A DNA stretch of 64,000 bases, taken from Microcoleus sp. FACHB-1515. Its GTDB lineage: Bacteria; Cyanobacteriota; Cyanobacteriia; Elainellales; Elainellaceae. The translations under genes were made by a program, and so were the position numbers. Position 1 is the stretch's first letter. Every line of letters begins with the position of its first letter. Under the pieces are notes generated by a model. That model did not search any database. It had not been told where the DNA came from and worked only from the letters and a program-made list of their open reading frames with translations. Positions 9,463-17,867 of this stretch are shown here, in pieces. The stretch is taken from positions 37,990 to 101,989 of the forward strand of contig NZ_JACJPO010000012.1 of assembly GCF_014696105.1 (NCBI RefSeq), in the 5' to 3' direction.

Positions 9463-9762
9463 ATGGCAAATATTAAGTTTATTAACGAAAATCAAGAGGT
9501 GATTGCCGCTGATGGAGCGAATCTGCGAATCAAAGCGATCGAAAACCGCATCGACCTCTACACGCTGATGGGCAAGATGATGAACTGCGGCGGCTACGGC
9601 CAGTGCGGAACCTGCACGGTCGAGATCGTCGAAGGTTTAGAAAACGTTTCGCCTCGGACGGATGTTGAGATTCGTAAATTCAAAAAGAAGCCGGACAGCT
9701 ATCGATTGGCCTGTCAGGTGATGGTGAACGGCGAGATTGCGGTGAAAACAAAACCTTCGTAA
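9463..9762 (+). CDS. 2Fe-2S ferredoxin-like protein
   Basis: A 99-residue protein with the plant-type cluster pattern C-x5-C-x2-C ([10 protein letters not shown], about residues 44-53) and a fourth Cys in LACQV near 87. AGGAGGT precedes the ATG with good spacing. The fold is that of [2Fe-2S] ferredoxins, but the [17 protein letters not shown] region differs from photosynthetic PetF, so it belongs to the divergent group often found beside psbB in cyanobacteria. It is divergent from psbB and upstream of psbM. Its electron partners are unknown. Confidence 0.9.
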   Translation: MANIKFINENQEVIAADGANLRIKAIENRIDLYTLMGKMMNCGGYGQCGTCTVEIVEGLENVSPRTDVEIRKFKKKPDSYRLACQVMVNGEIAVKTKPS

Positions 9763-9843
9763 TTCGATCGCGGCTGTGGCTCGATGGTGATGATATCCTT
9801 AAATTTAGGTTTCACCCATTTGAGATAAGCGTAGAGGCAGGTC

Positions 9844-9957
9844 ATGGAAGTTAACGATCTTGGATTTGTTGCCAGCCTTTTGTTTGTGTTGGTTCCTACC
9901 GTTTTTCTGTTAATTCTTTACATTCAAACGGCGAGCCGCGAAAACAAAGGTTCATAA
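9844..9957 (+). CDS. psbM: photosystem II protein M
   Basis: A 37-residue single-span protein starting [18 protein letters not shown] and ending SRENKGS, matching PsbM in length and pattern. It sits in the thylakoid membrane at the PSII dimer interface. It is preceded by the ferredoxin-like gene (81 bp gap) and followed by its own terminator. Confidence 0.95.
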   Translation: MEVNDLGFVASLLFVLVPTVFLLILYIQTASRENKGS

Positions 9958-9988
9958 GCTGAGATTCACTAAAACTTGAATAAGTGTT

Positions 9989-10029
9989 GCAAAAATGCGT
10001 TCTAGACAATTTCTTGAGCGCATTTTTGC
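9989..10029 (+). terminator. psbM terminator
   Basis: GCAAAAATGCG and CGCATTTTTGC form an 11-bp inverted repeat about 30 bp after psbM. The T-run lies within the 3' arm. Confidence 0.7.
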
Positions 10030-10095
10030 TGTGGCAAATGGCGATCGTGACAAAATCGATCGCCTTAGCTTGCGGAACGGGATCGCCCCAACAGG

Positions 10096-10377
10096 TTATT
10101 CAATGCGGAAATAGCGGATCAGCGTGCTAATCACATCACCCGGAGCAGGCGCGATCGATAGCGGTTCCCCAATCGCCAGCGGTCTTGCCCAAGTGGTTGC
10201 ATCCGCATAGCGCAGTTGTTGCAGATGCAGGATCGTGCGATCGACTGCCACAGGCTGACCGATCAGCACGTGTTTGATCACATAGCGCGGGTCTTGCGGC
10301 AGGATGAAAGCCGAGGGAATTTGCAGCAGCGCAGAGCCGTCGCGCTCATTCGGGCGCGACATGAAGTCGTTTCTCAT
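10096..10377 (-). CDS. small protein of unknown function (paralogue of 2464-2676)
   Basis: A 93-residue protein starting at the ATG at 10377, preceded by AAAGGAAG at a fair distance. After a polar N-terminus (RPNERDGSAL) comes a segment FILPQDPRYVIKHVLIGQPV, then AVDRTILHLQQLRYADATTW and an end DVISTLIRYFRIE. The D[QR]...L...R[FY]..[DE]...W..P pattern and Arg-rich beta-like end match the 70-residue protein at 2464-2676, although overall identity is low. No family was recognised. Expression should depend on the attenuator leader immediately upstream. Confidence 0.65.
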   Translation of the reverse strand: MRNDFMSRPNERDGSALLQIPSAFILPQDPRYVIKHVLIGQPVAVDRTILHLQQLRYADATTWARPLAIGEPLSIAPAPGDVISTLIRYFRIE

Positions 10378-10592
10378 GTGGGTCTTCCTTTTGTAAGCGG
10401 GCAGGAAAACCCAAAAACTCAGCCGACCCCAAAAGTCAAAGCAAGACAATCGGGGTGGCTGGGAGAGTAAAATCTCCGTAGCCCGCTCGGACTGGCTCTA
10501 TCAGTTTGACGGGTTAGCGATCCGTTGTTGGCTGGAATCAACTTCGGGTCGCGTCGGCTCAGCTTTTGGGCACAACGCTGGGAGCAGCGTTA
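10378..10592 (-). promoter_or_regulatory. structured 5' leader, candidate attenuator or riboswitch (copy B)
   Basis: In RNA sense: a 5' hairpin AACGCTG/CAGCGTT; the 5' strand of a long-range helix at 10553-10570 (CCCAAAAGCTGAGCCGAC); a core sharing CGAAG.TGAT.CCAG, CGCTAACCC, AACTGAT..GCCAGTC (10490-10506) and a GGAGATTTTACTCTCC hairpin with copy A; and a terminator (10420-10461) whose 3' arm is also the partner of the long-range helix (10410-10427). CCCAAAA pairs with TTTTGGG and AGCCGAC with GTCGGCT. Sequences differ from copy A in the helices but pairing is kept, which is evidence for selected structure. Confidence 0.7.
10410..10461 (-). terminator. intrinsic terminator inside leader B
   Basis: RNA-sense arms CAGCCACCCC (10452-10461) and GGGGTCGGCTG (10420-10430) pair with one bulge. 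A T-run follows. Its 3' arm can alternatively pair with the leader's 5' strand at 10553-10570. Confidence 0.65.
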
Positions 10593-10598
10593 AGGCAA

Positions 10599-10627
10599 AA
10601 AGTAGCGGAAGGACTTTGCTCTGTCAA
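10599..10627 (-). promoter_or_regulatory. sigma-70-type promoter for leader B
   Basis: Minus-strand TTGACA (10622-10627), 17-bp spacer, TACTTT (10599-10604). The predicted start near 10592 lies just before the first leader hairpin, as in copy A. Confidence 0.65.
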
Positions 10628-10831
10628 GCAAATTTCTGAAGCGAGATGTGGAACGATCGCCAAACGGCTGATTCTGTCTATGTTTTGCGGATTTGGGTGT
10701 GAGGAAGTAAAGATCGATCGCGATCGAAAATTTGTAGCAGAAATTACAGAATGTCCGCGAATCCAGGGGGTTAAGTAGGGGATGAGGAGATTTCCTAGCC
10801 GTCGATGCCGTTTCAACAATCTGAATTGAAC

Positions 10832-12007
10832 TCAGGCAATGCTGCCGCGCTTGCGGGCTTCCTTGTAGGACGTGCCGATGTTCGTCAGGCCAGCGCGGAT
10901 CATCTGCTGTTCCAGAAGCGCAAAAAAGCGGGCGCGATCGCCGCCTCGGACGACTGCCTGATTGTGCGCTTCTGCCAGCGCAACCGGATAGCCGTAGCCC
11001 TTTTGGACTTGGGCGATCGTCAAGGTCAAAGCGGTATCGAGCAGGTGGCGATCGGCAAACACCCAGGCGGGCACTTCAACGCGAGCCACTTCCGAGCCAA
11101 CATGGACGTAGCAGAAATAGATCGCCTGTTCGCCATAAAACTCCAAGATTTTTGCCGAACTGCGCCAAAACGGACTGCGCTGCCCTGGTTCTAGCAGCAG
11201 CGACCACAAGGCCGTGTCGCGCAAGGGCGCAAACACTTGGCAGGGCGCGGTTTCGGTTTGTCCCTGACAGTGCGACTGACAGTCGGGCGTTGTGTGCGGA
11301 CAGGTGTGCAACCGCAGAAAATTCAACGCCTCGCCGCTGCGGGCAGCACTCAGATAGCCGACCAGCGGAATTCGCGCCTCGCGCAACTGCTGCCATGCAT
11401 CGAGAATCGGCGGCAAAATCGCCTCTCGCGCCTCAGCCGGAAGCGGTTCGAGGAACCAGTGAATCAAGGAACCATCCACCATTGCGAGAATTGGGGATCG
11501 ATCGCTCATTTCCCGTCCCAATTCTGCCAGCGCGATCGCCTCGGAAACCGTGCGCCGATATCCCATCCACTCTTCGGTGCGAATGCCCCACTGCCGAGAA
11601 ACGTAAAGGTCTTCGGGACGGTAGAACACTTCGGGGAGGCTGTCGAGCAGCGGATGGCGACTTTGGCCGTAGTGCAGCACGATTCGTCCGACATTGATCA
11701 AATAGCAGTAGGCGATTTCGTGATGACTAGGGGCAATTTGCGATCCGTCAGTGGCAAGGACGGTGTGAACCAAAGGCGCAGCGGCGATCGCCTGTCTTGT
11801 ATCGAGCGGTTCCACAGGTTCGGCGGCGGCAAAGCCCAAGCGATCGCGCCACATCTGCTGCAAAGTGACCAGATCAGCCTGATGCGATCGTGCCTGCACC
11901 AGCAGTTTTTCAGCCAGGGTAAGCCGCTGGCGGGTGGCTTCGGCTTCGTCGCTGAGGTGCTGGCTAATGCCTTGCATCTGTCGCGCCAGTTTTACCAAAT
12001 CAAGCAT
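10832..12007 (-). CDS. NurA-domain nuclease
   Basis: A 391-residue protein with NurA features: the first acidic motif VLATDGSQIAPSHH (Asp near residue 103) and a second, ILAMVDGSLIHWFLE (near 205), which supply manganese-binding aspartates in this family. NurA is a 5'-3' exonuclease/endonuclease that partners HerA in archaeal break resection; cyanobacterial homologues usually stand alone, as here. An N-terminal helical region of ~90 residues looks coiled-coil. A CxxH/C-rich segment (LHTCPHTTPDCQSHCQGQ) could bind metal. Role in DNA repair is inferred from family only. Confidence 0.8.
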   Translation of the reverse strand: MLDLVKLARQMQGISQHLSDEAEATRQRLTLAEKLLVQARSHQADLVTLQQMWRDRLGFAAAEPVEPLDTRQAIAAAPLVHTVLATDGSQIAPSHHEIAYCYLINVGRIVLHYGQSRHPLLDSLPEVFYRPEDLYVSRQWGIRTEEWMGYRRTVSEAIALAELGREMSDRSPILAMVDGSLIHWFLEPLPAEAREAILPPILDAWQQLREARIPLVGYLSAARSGEALNFLRLHTCPHTTPDCQSHCQGQTETAPCQVFAPLRDTALWSLLLEPGQRSPFWRSSAKILEFYGEQAIYFCYVHVGSEVARVEVPAWVFADRHLLDTALTLTIAQVQKGYGYPVALAEAHNQAVVRGGDRARFFALLEQQMIRAGLTNIGTSYKEARKRGSIA

Positions 12008-12149
12008 CTCTAGAAAATCAAAATCGCTTGTTCAAATCCTACTGCGCGATCGCCTTGAAAATACATTTGTTCTTTGTGCTTGTTGCTCTCGTTCCTGACA
12101 GCCTCTAAGCTAAAGTGGCACGCGATCGAATAGAACGGGTAGACGATCT

Positions 12150-13229
12150 TTGACTGTGACTCGCGTTCATTCTTCCTTGCTGATTAGCTGTGCGGCGCTG
12201 ATGGCTGAGCCGACAGGCATTAGCACTTATTTGTCGGGCATTTTGCCACACCTAAAGTCGCTTTCGCCCGTCTTGCTAAGCTGGCAGGAACATCCGGGCT
12301 TTCAGGTTGAACCTGTGCCGAACAACATGAACGCGCAGTATGGCTTTCGGGGACATGTGCGCCGTTTGATTTGGACACAGTTTCAGCTTCCAAAGCTGTA
12401 TCAGCAGCGAAAGGCAAATTTGCTGTTTTCTCCCATTCCCGAAGCGCCCGTTTACTCCAACTGTCGATCGATCGTGATGGTGCATGATCTCATTCCACTG
12501 CGATTTGGGCGAGCCAAATCACCGCTGACGGCGTATTTTCGCTATGGCGTTCCGCAAGTGTTGAACCAAGCCGAACACATCATTTGTAATTCGATCGCAA
12601 CTGCCCAAGATTTAGAAGACTTTTTCAAAATTTCTGCAAATAAAATTACGCCAATTCTGCTAGCTTATGATGCCGATCGCTTTTTCGATCGCAACTTGCC
12701 CACCGCCAACTATTTTCTTTATGTTGGACGACAAGATCCCTACAAGAATTTGCAGCGTTTAATTGCAGGCTTTGCCGCTGTTTCTGGAGAAGCAGAACTG
12801 TGGATTGCAGGAGCGATCGATCCGCGCTACGCTCCGGCTCTCCAAGCGCAAGCGGAGCAGCTTCAAATTGCAAATCGCGTCAAGTTTCTTCGCTATGTGA
12901 CGGCGGAGCAGCTACCGATTTTGATTGGGCAGGCGATCGCGCTCGTTTTTCCGAGTCTGTGGGAAGGTTTTGGTCTGCCGATTCTCGAAGCGATGGCCTG
13001 CGGAACTCCGGTGATCACCTCGAATCTTGCTTCACTGCCTGAAGTTGCAGGAGATGCGGCAATTTTAATCGATCCGTATCAGGTGCAAGAAATTTCGGAG
13101 GCAATGCAGATGATGCTGAAATCCGAAGTGCGATCGAATTTGCGGGCGGCAGGTTTGGCGCGATCGCGCTTATTTAGCTGGGAAAAAACAGGTAAAGAGA
13201 CGGCTGCAATTTTAGAAAAATTCAGCTAG
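12150..13229 (+). CDS. family 4-type glycosyltransferase (GT-B)
   Basis: A 359-residue GT-B enzyme. The C-terminal nucleotide-sugar half has [16 protein letters not shown] (near 190-205), [24 protein letters not shown] with the E-x7-E motif, and [15 protein letters not shown]. The N-terminal acceptor half includes [11 protein letters not shown]. It probably transfers a hexose from a nucleotide or sugar-phosphate donor to a glycan or lipid. The drawn start is a TTG at 12150; GTG at 12156 is equally possible. No polysaccharide cluster surrounds it, so the acceptor is unknown. Confidence 0.85.
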   Translation: MTVTRVHSSLLISCAALMAEPTGISTYLSGILPHLKSLSPVLLSWQEHPGFQVEPVPNNMNAQYGFRGHVRRLIWTQFQLPKLYQQRKANLLFSPIPEAPVYSNCRSIVMVHDLIPLRFGRAKSPLTAYFRYGVPQVLNQAEHIICNSIATAQDLEDFFKISANKITPILLAYDADRFFDRNLPTANYFLYVGRQDPYKNLQRLIAGFAAVSGEAELWIAGAIDPRYAPALQAQAEQLQIANRVKFLRYVTAEQLPILIGQAIALVFPSLWEGFGLPILEAMACGTPVITSNLASLPEVAGDAAILIDPYQVQEISEAMQMMLKSEVRSNLRAAGLARSRLFSWEKTGKETAAILEKFS

Positions 13230-13265
13230 CTATTACACTGCAACTGAAAAGCTGAATCGGCTTTT

Positions 13266-13634
13266 TCACTTTTTCCAAATCACCAACAGCACGCCGCAGA
13301 CGATGCAGGCTAACCCGACAAGGCGGCTGAACGGAATCGGTTCGCGATACACCACAAAGCCGATCAACACAGCGAAAACATAAATGAGGGAAACAGCAGG
13401 AGCCGCCACGCTGAGATTAACGCGAGTGAGCAGCAGAATATAGGTAATTGCGCCCACTCCATAGCAGGCCAATCCTGCTACTAGTTCCGGCGTCGTGGCG
13501 ATATTGAGGATGTGGCTCATCCAGTTGCTCTCGCTGACCTGGCCGAGCTTGAGCGCTCCGGCCTTGAGAAAAAACTGACCGCCCACGCTCGCAAATACCG
13601 AAGCCAGCAGCAGCAAAAATTCTTGCCAGTTCAC
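13266..13634 (-). CDS. EamA/SMR-like membrane transporter (4 TM)
   Basis: A 122-residue hydrophobic protein with four predicted membrane spans (about 5-25, 48-70, 76-94, 102-119). YVFAVLIGFVVYREPIP is the signature of half-size DMT transporters of the EmrE/EamA superfamily. Such small units dimerise; substrates range from drugs and cations to metabolites. An N-terminal Glu lies at residue 5, but the EmrE proton-binding Glu14 equivalent is not obvious, so multidrug export is not assumed. No neighbour suggests a substrate. Confidence 0.75.
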   Translation of the reverse strand: MNWQEFLLLLASVFASVGGQFFLKAGALKLGQVSESNWMSHILNIATTPELVAGLACYGVGAITYILLLTRVNLSVAAPAVSLIYVFAVLIGFVVYREPIPFSRLVGLACIVCGVLLVIWKK

Positions 13635-13732
13635 GCACCTATCTCCTCAACTCAGTTTCCTAGTTTACAGCGACACCGCCGTGCTCCGAAGTTAAAATCA
13701 ACTCGGTCTTTATCTACATCAGGCAAACCGTT

Positions 13733-14404
13733 ATGGTTCAGCGTGTTCGATCGCCATACGCTTCCGCACAAATGGCAGTTTGGCTCCGAGGATTGCTGAC
13801 GATCGCCTTGGCCGATGGTCAGTGTGACGAAAACGAGCAGCGTTTGATTGCAACGCTGATGGACGAACAAGACTTGCACTGCGAACCGATTTCCGCCGCA
13901 GAACTCGCGGCTGGCCTTGGAGACGATCCGACTGTTGGCGAAAACTTTTTGCGGACAGCAGTGATGGTGGCGATCGCAGACGGCGCTTACTCACACTCAG
14001 AAGCCCTTAAAATTCAAGAGTTCAGCGCAGCGCTGAATCTAGCGCCTCCCCTGCTCAATTCGCTCAACGCTGCGATCGAGCCTGTCTCCAACCTCATCAT
14101 CGAAACCGAGCAGCCCGCCTTCGCCGTCAACTCACCAGACCTGCATCACTCGCTGCTGCACCCACTGCAAGACTGGCTCGATCAGGTGGATGTGCAGGAT
14201 GCGCGGCTGGCGCATTTTTTGTGCCGCATGATTCCCGCTCAATGTCCGTTTGAGCGCGACGTGAATCTGTTTGGCCGCAAGATTGCCCACATCCCCGCTT
14301 TGTGCAAACTCAATCCGGTGTATGAGCAACTTGTGGGCTTGCGGTTTCGAGCGCTGTCGTATCTGGCGGATGAATGCAAAGAAGACGTGACGCGCTACTG
14401 CTAG
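13733..14404 (+). CDS. TerB-like/Mo-dependent nitrogenase C-terminal domain fusion
   Basis: A 223-residue protein. Residues ~15-125 are helical with the TerB-like pattern (LTIALADGQCDENEQRLI, then VMVAIADGAYSHSEALKIQEF, two acidic helix-turn units). Residues ~140-223 match the short domain named after a C-terminal region of Mo nitrogenase proteins (PLQDWLDQVDVQDARLAHFLCRMIP...CPFERDV...IPPLCKLNP-like, then YLADE). No nif gene is nearby, so the domain name should not be read as function. Cyanobacteria carry several stand-alone copies. Role unknown. Confidence 0.75.
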   Translation: MVQRVRSPYASAQMAVWLRGLLTIALADGQCDENEQRLIATLMDEQDLHCEPISAAELAAGLGDDPTVGENFLRTAVMVAIADGAYSHSEALKIQEFSAALNLAPPLLNSLNAAIEPVSNLIIETEQPAFAVNSPDLHHSLLHPLQDWLDQVDVQDARLAHFLCRMIPAQCPFERDVNLFGRKIAHIPALCKLNPVYEQLVGLRFRALSYLADECKEDVTRYC

Positions 14405-14710
14405 GCAGTGTATTAAGCGGTCAATGCCTCGTGCCGCAACGTTGTCTCGACCGATTGCGCTCAGCAGGTTTACCTCGCTCACGCAAGGTTGGAGAGCGAT
14501 CGCTCACGACATTGCTCGACTGTTGCCGCTTGCACACTCGATTAGCCTCGCGCCCTGGAGAAGGGGGACGTGGGTGGCGTGGATGTGTAGGCTTTTGCAG
14601 CGGTAATTATCCAGGACTTTTCAGACGGAAATGGCTCGATCGACTGTGTTGGGTTGAGCGGCGGGGCGATCGAACAAGAAAAGATTTGGTCGGTTAAAGA
14701 GTGAGATTTG
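14405..14710. other. intergenic stretch, nothing recognised
   Basis: About 300 bases between convergent genes. Open frames exist but their translations are Arg/Cys/Trp-rich and unlike neighbouring proteins. No hairpin with a T-run, tRNA or promoter stands out. Confidence 0.4.
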
Positions 14711-15157
14711 CTAGCGCAGCAGCGGCAAACGGCGTGGTTTTACTTCTTTGCACAGGCGCAGTTCGGTTCCCTGCTGGTTCCACAACACCTGATCAAAAAC
14801 TTGGTGGAGGATGAAGAGGCCGCGCCCGCATTCGTCAACCTCGTGGGTGCTGGGGTGGACAGGATCGATCGAGCAGCAGCAGGCGGGCGTGAAACCCGAA
14901 CCTTGATCGGAAATAATCCACCAGTATTGATCTTCGACCGAGAAAAATTCAACCGCAACTGTTTTGTTGGGGTCAAGCTTGTTGCCATGTTTGGCGGCAT
15001 TGACAAGCGCTTCCTGTAGACCGAGGCGTACATCTTCGCGACAGCAGGCTGGAACTTCGGCCAGCAGCAAATCTAGAACCGGGCAGAGGTGCAAAGTAGA
15101 GGCAAAGCTAACAGTGCCCCACTTGCGCCCGCTCGGACGCAGCGAGATAGCAAGCAC
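14711..15157 (-). CDS. anti-sigma regulatory factor, RsbW-like serine kinase
   Basis: A 148-residue protein of the HATPase_c_2 type. The N box is GLQEALVNAAKHGNKLDP (near 47-62); the G1 box is WWIISDQGSGF (near 79-89); GRGLFILHQVFDQV is the G2/lid region. Such proteins phosphorylate anti-sigma antagonists or bind sigma factors directly. A run of three cysteines (ACCCS, near 92) replaces the usual short loop and could be a redox or metal site; this is unusual. No STAS antagonist or sigma gene is adjacent. Confidence 0.8.
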   Translation of the reverse strand: MLAISLRPSGRKWGTVSFASTLHLCPVLDLLLAEVPACCREDVRLGLQEALVNAAKHGNKLDPNKTVAVEFFSVEDQYWWIISDQGSGFTPACCCSIDPVHPSTHEVDECGRGLFILHQVFDQVLWNQQGTELRLCKEVKPRRLPLLR

Positions 15158-15364
15158 GCAAGAAACCTCACAGCTTCAGGTGAACAAGTTGGACGGTCTC
15201 TTTGATTCGACGCGATCGCGCCTGTTTGAAACCAGCGAGCTTCAAGAAGACGGCTTGACGTGAGCAAAACACCCGCAAACCGCAGCAGATGACGATTCCC
15301 TGGGCGAGGTAGTGTTTTCCACACCTCTATGCTCATCCTATCACATCCCTTTCTGCTGGCGACG

Positions 15365-15709
15365 CTAGCTCCAATCTTCGCGCTGGCTGCCGCGCCCCCG
15401 ATACACCTGTGCAGCTTGGTGAATTTGCCGGGTGCGATCGAACAAGCTGGCCTCGGTCAAGTTCCACTGTGCCAAGACGCGCTTCAAATCCGTCTGGATG
15501 TCTCGTGCACCGGGAAATCCGCGATAGCGAATGCACAGCCGCGCCAGTTCTGCCAAATTGTAATCGTCGGGCGTACCGTCCAACAGAGCGTTAACGATGT
15601 CGCGATCGCTGCGCCAAAGCGGATGCTGTTGATCTTTGAGCAGTTGATCTTTGGACGGTTGGTCTTTGGGCGGTTGGTTTTTGGAAGGTGAGTTTGTTTC
15701 GCCAGCCAT
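15365..15709 (-). CDS. DUF3288 family protein
   Basis: From the ATG at 15709 this encodes 114 residues (an ATG 10 codons upstream at 15739 is also open). The core HPLWRSDRDIVNALLDG...DYNLAELARLCIRYRGFPGARDIQ.DL matches DUF3288, a cyanobacterial family of unknown function of ~90 residues. The N-terminus is extended by a four-unit KDQPP-like repeat encoded by 15-nt tandem repeats. No motif suggests catalysis. Confidence 0.85.
   Translation of the reverse strand: MAGETNSPSKNQPPKDQPSKDQLLKDQQHPLWRSDRDIVNALLDGTPDDYNLAELARLCIRYRGFPGARDIQTDLKRVLAQWNLTEASLFDRTRQIHQAAQVYRGRGSQREDWS
15631..15690 (-). repeat. 15-nt tandem repeat inside DUF3288 gene
   Basis: Four adjacent 15-nt units (+ strand 15631, 15646, 15661, 15676), each close to GGTCTTTGGGCGGTT, encode QPPKD-type pentapeptides on the minus strand. 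The period keeps the frame, so copy number can vary without breaking the gene. Confidence 0.8.
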
Positions 15710-15837
15710 AGATTGAAAAAGTGCAGAATTGAGAAGCAATCCTACCTGATTTGGGGTCGAGTGCGATCGCTGATTTTGCTGTTTTGCTGACGGCGATCGC
15801 TTGTTGGCAGCAAGATGTAGAGCAAGACTTTGTCAGC

Positions 15838-16932
15838 CTACGCGATCGGCAGGGAAAATCGAAACGTGCTGCCGACGCCCAGTTCGCTTTCGACTTCGAT
15901 CGCGCCGCCTTGCAGTTCGACCAAGCGGCGCGAGATGGCAAGACCAATGCCCGTTCCGCCCGATGTGCGGTTGCGCGATCGATCGGCTCGCCAAAAGCGC
16001 TCAAACACCTGCGGCAAATCTTCTGGCGCGATGCCAATGCCCGTGTCGCTGATCGCAATCCACACTCGGCTACCGTCCGGCTTGACGGAAACCTCGATCG
16101 AGCCTGCGGGCGTATAGCGAATCGCATTGCCGATTAGATTCACCAAAATTTGCTCAACCCGCTCGGCATCGGCCAAGACTAGCGGCACGGCAGGCGGATA
16201 AATCAGCTTTAAGTTTGGGCTGGTTTCGTCCAAAAGCTGATCGGAAAAGCGCTGCACGAGGCTAGAAAGTAGCGGCTGCAAGTCCAACGGTTGCACGTCG
16301 ATCGCCAGATAGCCCGCTTCCATCTTGGAAAGCTCCTGCAAGTCATCGACCAGACGGCGCATCCGCGTGGTTTCGCTCAGCAAGCGCTGATGCACTTCCG
16401 GCGTGGGATCGATCGCGCCATCGCTCAAGCCCTCCAAATATCCGGCCAGCACGGTCAACGGTGTGCGAAGTTCGTGCGTCAAATCGCTGACCAGATCGCG
16501 CCGTCGATGCTCGATGTTTTCGATCGCTGCCGCCATCCGGTTAAAGCTCATTGCCAGATGGTCAAATTCTTCGATTTCCTGAGCGCCCATCCGCTCGTCC
16601 ATTTCACCCGCCGCAAACTTCTGGGTAATCTCTTCCATCTGCTCTAGCGGCTGCACAATCCGCCGCGACAGCCAGTAGCTGACGCCCGCTGCCGTTCCCA
16701 CACCGCTCACCACCGCCCACAGCGCACCTCGCGACCAAGCCGTATCAAAGCCGCGCACCAGTTCTTTGCGATATTGCCAAACGCGAAAGCCGCGCACTTC
16801 AATTTGCCGCAGATACACGGCGAAAAAGCGCGGCGAAAAAATCTTGCCGATCGCCAAAATCGTCACCAGCGCCACGACCAGCACGATCAAATGTGAGAAA
16901 AACAGGCGCGATCGCAGCCCTCCATTTTTCAT
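15838..16932 (-). CDS. sensor histidine kinase, BaeS-like
   Basis: A 364-residue membrane kinase. Two membrane spans (about 10-30 and 68-85) frame a short periplasmic loop of ~40 residues; then HAMP (RRIVQPLEQMEEI), HisKA with the phosphoacceptor in SDLTHELRTPL (near 148), N box (LVNLIGNAIRYTP), G1 (DTGIGI), F box and G2 (GGTGIGLAI). All catalytic boxes are present. The start lies 2 bp after the stop of the cognate response regulator, so the two are one transcript. The sensed stimulus is unknown; the small loop suggests a membrane or envelope cue. Confidence 0.9.
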   Translation of the reverse strand: MKNGGLRSRLFFSHLIVLVVALVTILAIGKIFSPRFFAVYLRQIEVRGFRVWQYRKELVRGFDTAWSRGALWAVVSGVGTAAGVSYWLSRRIVQPLEQMEEITQKFAAGEMDERMGAQEIEEFDHLAMSFNRMAAAIENIEHRRRDLVSDLTHELRTPLTVLAGYLEGLSDGAIDPTPEVHQRLLSETTRMRRLVDDLQELSKMEAGYLAIDVQPLDLQPLLSSLVQRFSDQLLDETSPNLKLIYPPAVPLVLADAERVEQILVNLIGNAIRYTPAGSIEVSVKPDGSRVWIAISDTGIGIAPEDLPQVFERFWRADRSRNRTSGGTGIGLAISRRLVELQGGAIEVESELGVGSTFRFSLPIA

Positions 16933-16934
16933 GG

Positions 16935-17642
16935 CTAAGCGGCATCCTCAAACTTATAGCCCACGCCGATCACCGTTTTCACAAAAGTCGGACTAGCCGG
17001 ATCAGGCTCAATTTTCTTTCGCAACCGAGCAATATGCGTGTCCACCACGCGCTCATCGCCAAAGAAATCGCCGCCCCACAGTTTTTCAATCAGTTGCGAT
17101 CGATTCCACACGCGCCCCGGATGGCTCATAAACGTCGAGAGCAAATCAAACTCCAGTGTGGTCAAATCCAGCGGTTCCGCTGTGCCTTCCAGCAGGCGAT
17201 TGGCGACGCGCTGTTCGATATCGATCGCAAAGTGCGCCGTTTGATAGCCCTGCGACTGTCCGCCCTGCCGCAGAGTGCGTCGCAGCAGAGCGCGAACGCG
17301 GGCGACCAGTTCACGCGGACTGAACGGCTTCACCATATAGTCATCCGCTCCAGTCGAAAGGCCGATGATGCGATCGATCTCTTCCCCTTTCGCCGTCAGC
17401 ATCAAAATGTAAGGATCTTTGGCTCCGGGCTTTTGGCGAATGCGGGCGCACACTTCCAGTCCGTCCAGTCCGGGCAGCATCAGGTCAAGAATGATTAAGT
17501 CGGGCTGCTGCTCTTGAAACATCTGCACAGCGGTCAGGCCATCGCGACAAACCCGACAGGCAAAGCCTTCTTTCTCCAGATACATCTGGATCAACTTGGC
17601 GATCTCGACTTCATCTTCCACAATCAAAATGTCCATAATCAT
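16935..17642 (-). CDS. OmpR/PhoB-family response regulator
   Basis: A 235-residue regulator: receiver domain with acidic pair VEDE, phosphorylation site LIILDLMLPG (Asp near 54), Thr in LMLTA and Lys in VKPFSP, then a winged-helix DNA-binding domain with LTTLEFDLLSTFMSHPGRVW and RVVDTHIARLRKKIE. It may start at either of two ATGs two codons apart (17642 or 17636). It is first in an operon with the kinase at 15838-16932. Targets are unknown. Confidence 0.92.
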   Translation of the reverse strand: MIMDILIVEDEVEIAKLIQMYLEKEGFACRVCRDGLTAVQMFQEQQPDLIILDLMLPGLDGLEVCARIRQKPGAKDPYILMLTAKGEEIDRIIGLSTGADDYMVKPFSPRELVARVRALLRRTLRQGGQSQGYQTAHFAIDIEQRVANRLLEGTAEPLDLTTLEFDLLSTFMSHPGRVWNRSQLIEKLWGGDFFGDERVVDTHIARLRKKIEPDPASPTFVKTVIGVGYKFEDAA

Positions 17643-17704
17643 TGACTTTATGGCACACTTCGGCCATCTATGAATAGAACGATCGAGCGCATCTTAACGA
17701 ATTT

Positions 17705-17805
17705 TCCTCATCCTCAATTCCTCCCCCTCAGGAAGAGGGACTTTGAAATCCGGTTCCCCTTCTCCCTGGGGGAAAGGGAAAGGGGATGAGGGGGCTGTTT
17801 AACGC
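17705..17805. repeat. dispersed C/G-rich intergenic repeat, copy 1
   Basis: Contains TCCCCCTCAGGAAGAGGGA and TTCTCCCTGGGGGAAAGGG joined by ACTTTGAAATCCGG. Related copies lie near 22920-23110, 25845-25965 and 63767-63852. The alternating CCCT/AGGG arms can fold into hairpins. It looks like a short non-coding mobile repeat family. Confidence 0.75.
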
Positions 17806-17867
17806 TAAGATGCTTCTTCATTCTCGCAAGCGGTTCAAAATCAAGCAGAAATTTTTGGTTCACTGCC

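Noticed and set aside
10096..10449. A longer start for the small gene at 10096
   Set aside because: The added codons fall in the terminator region; the ATG at 10377 has the better ribosome binding site.
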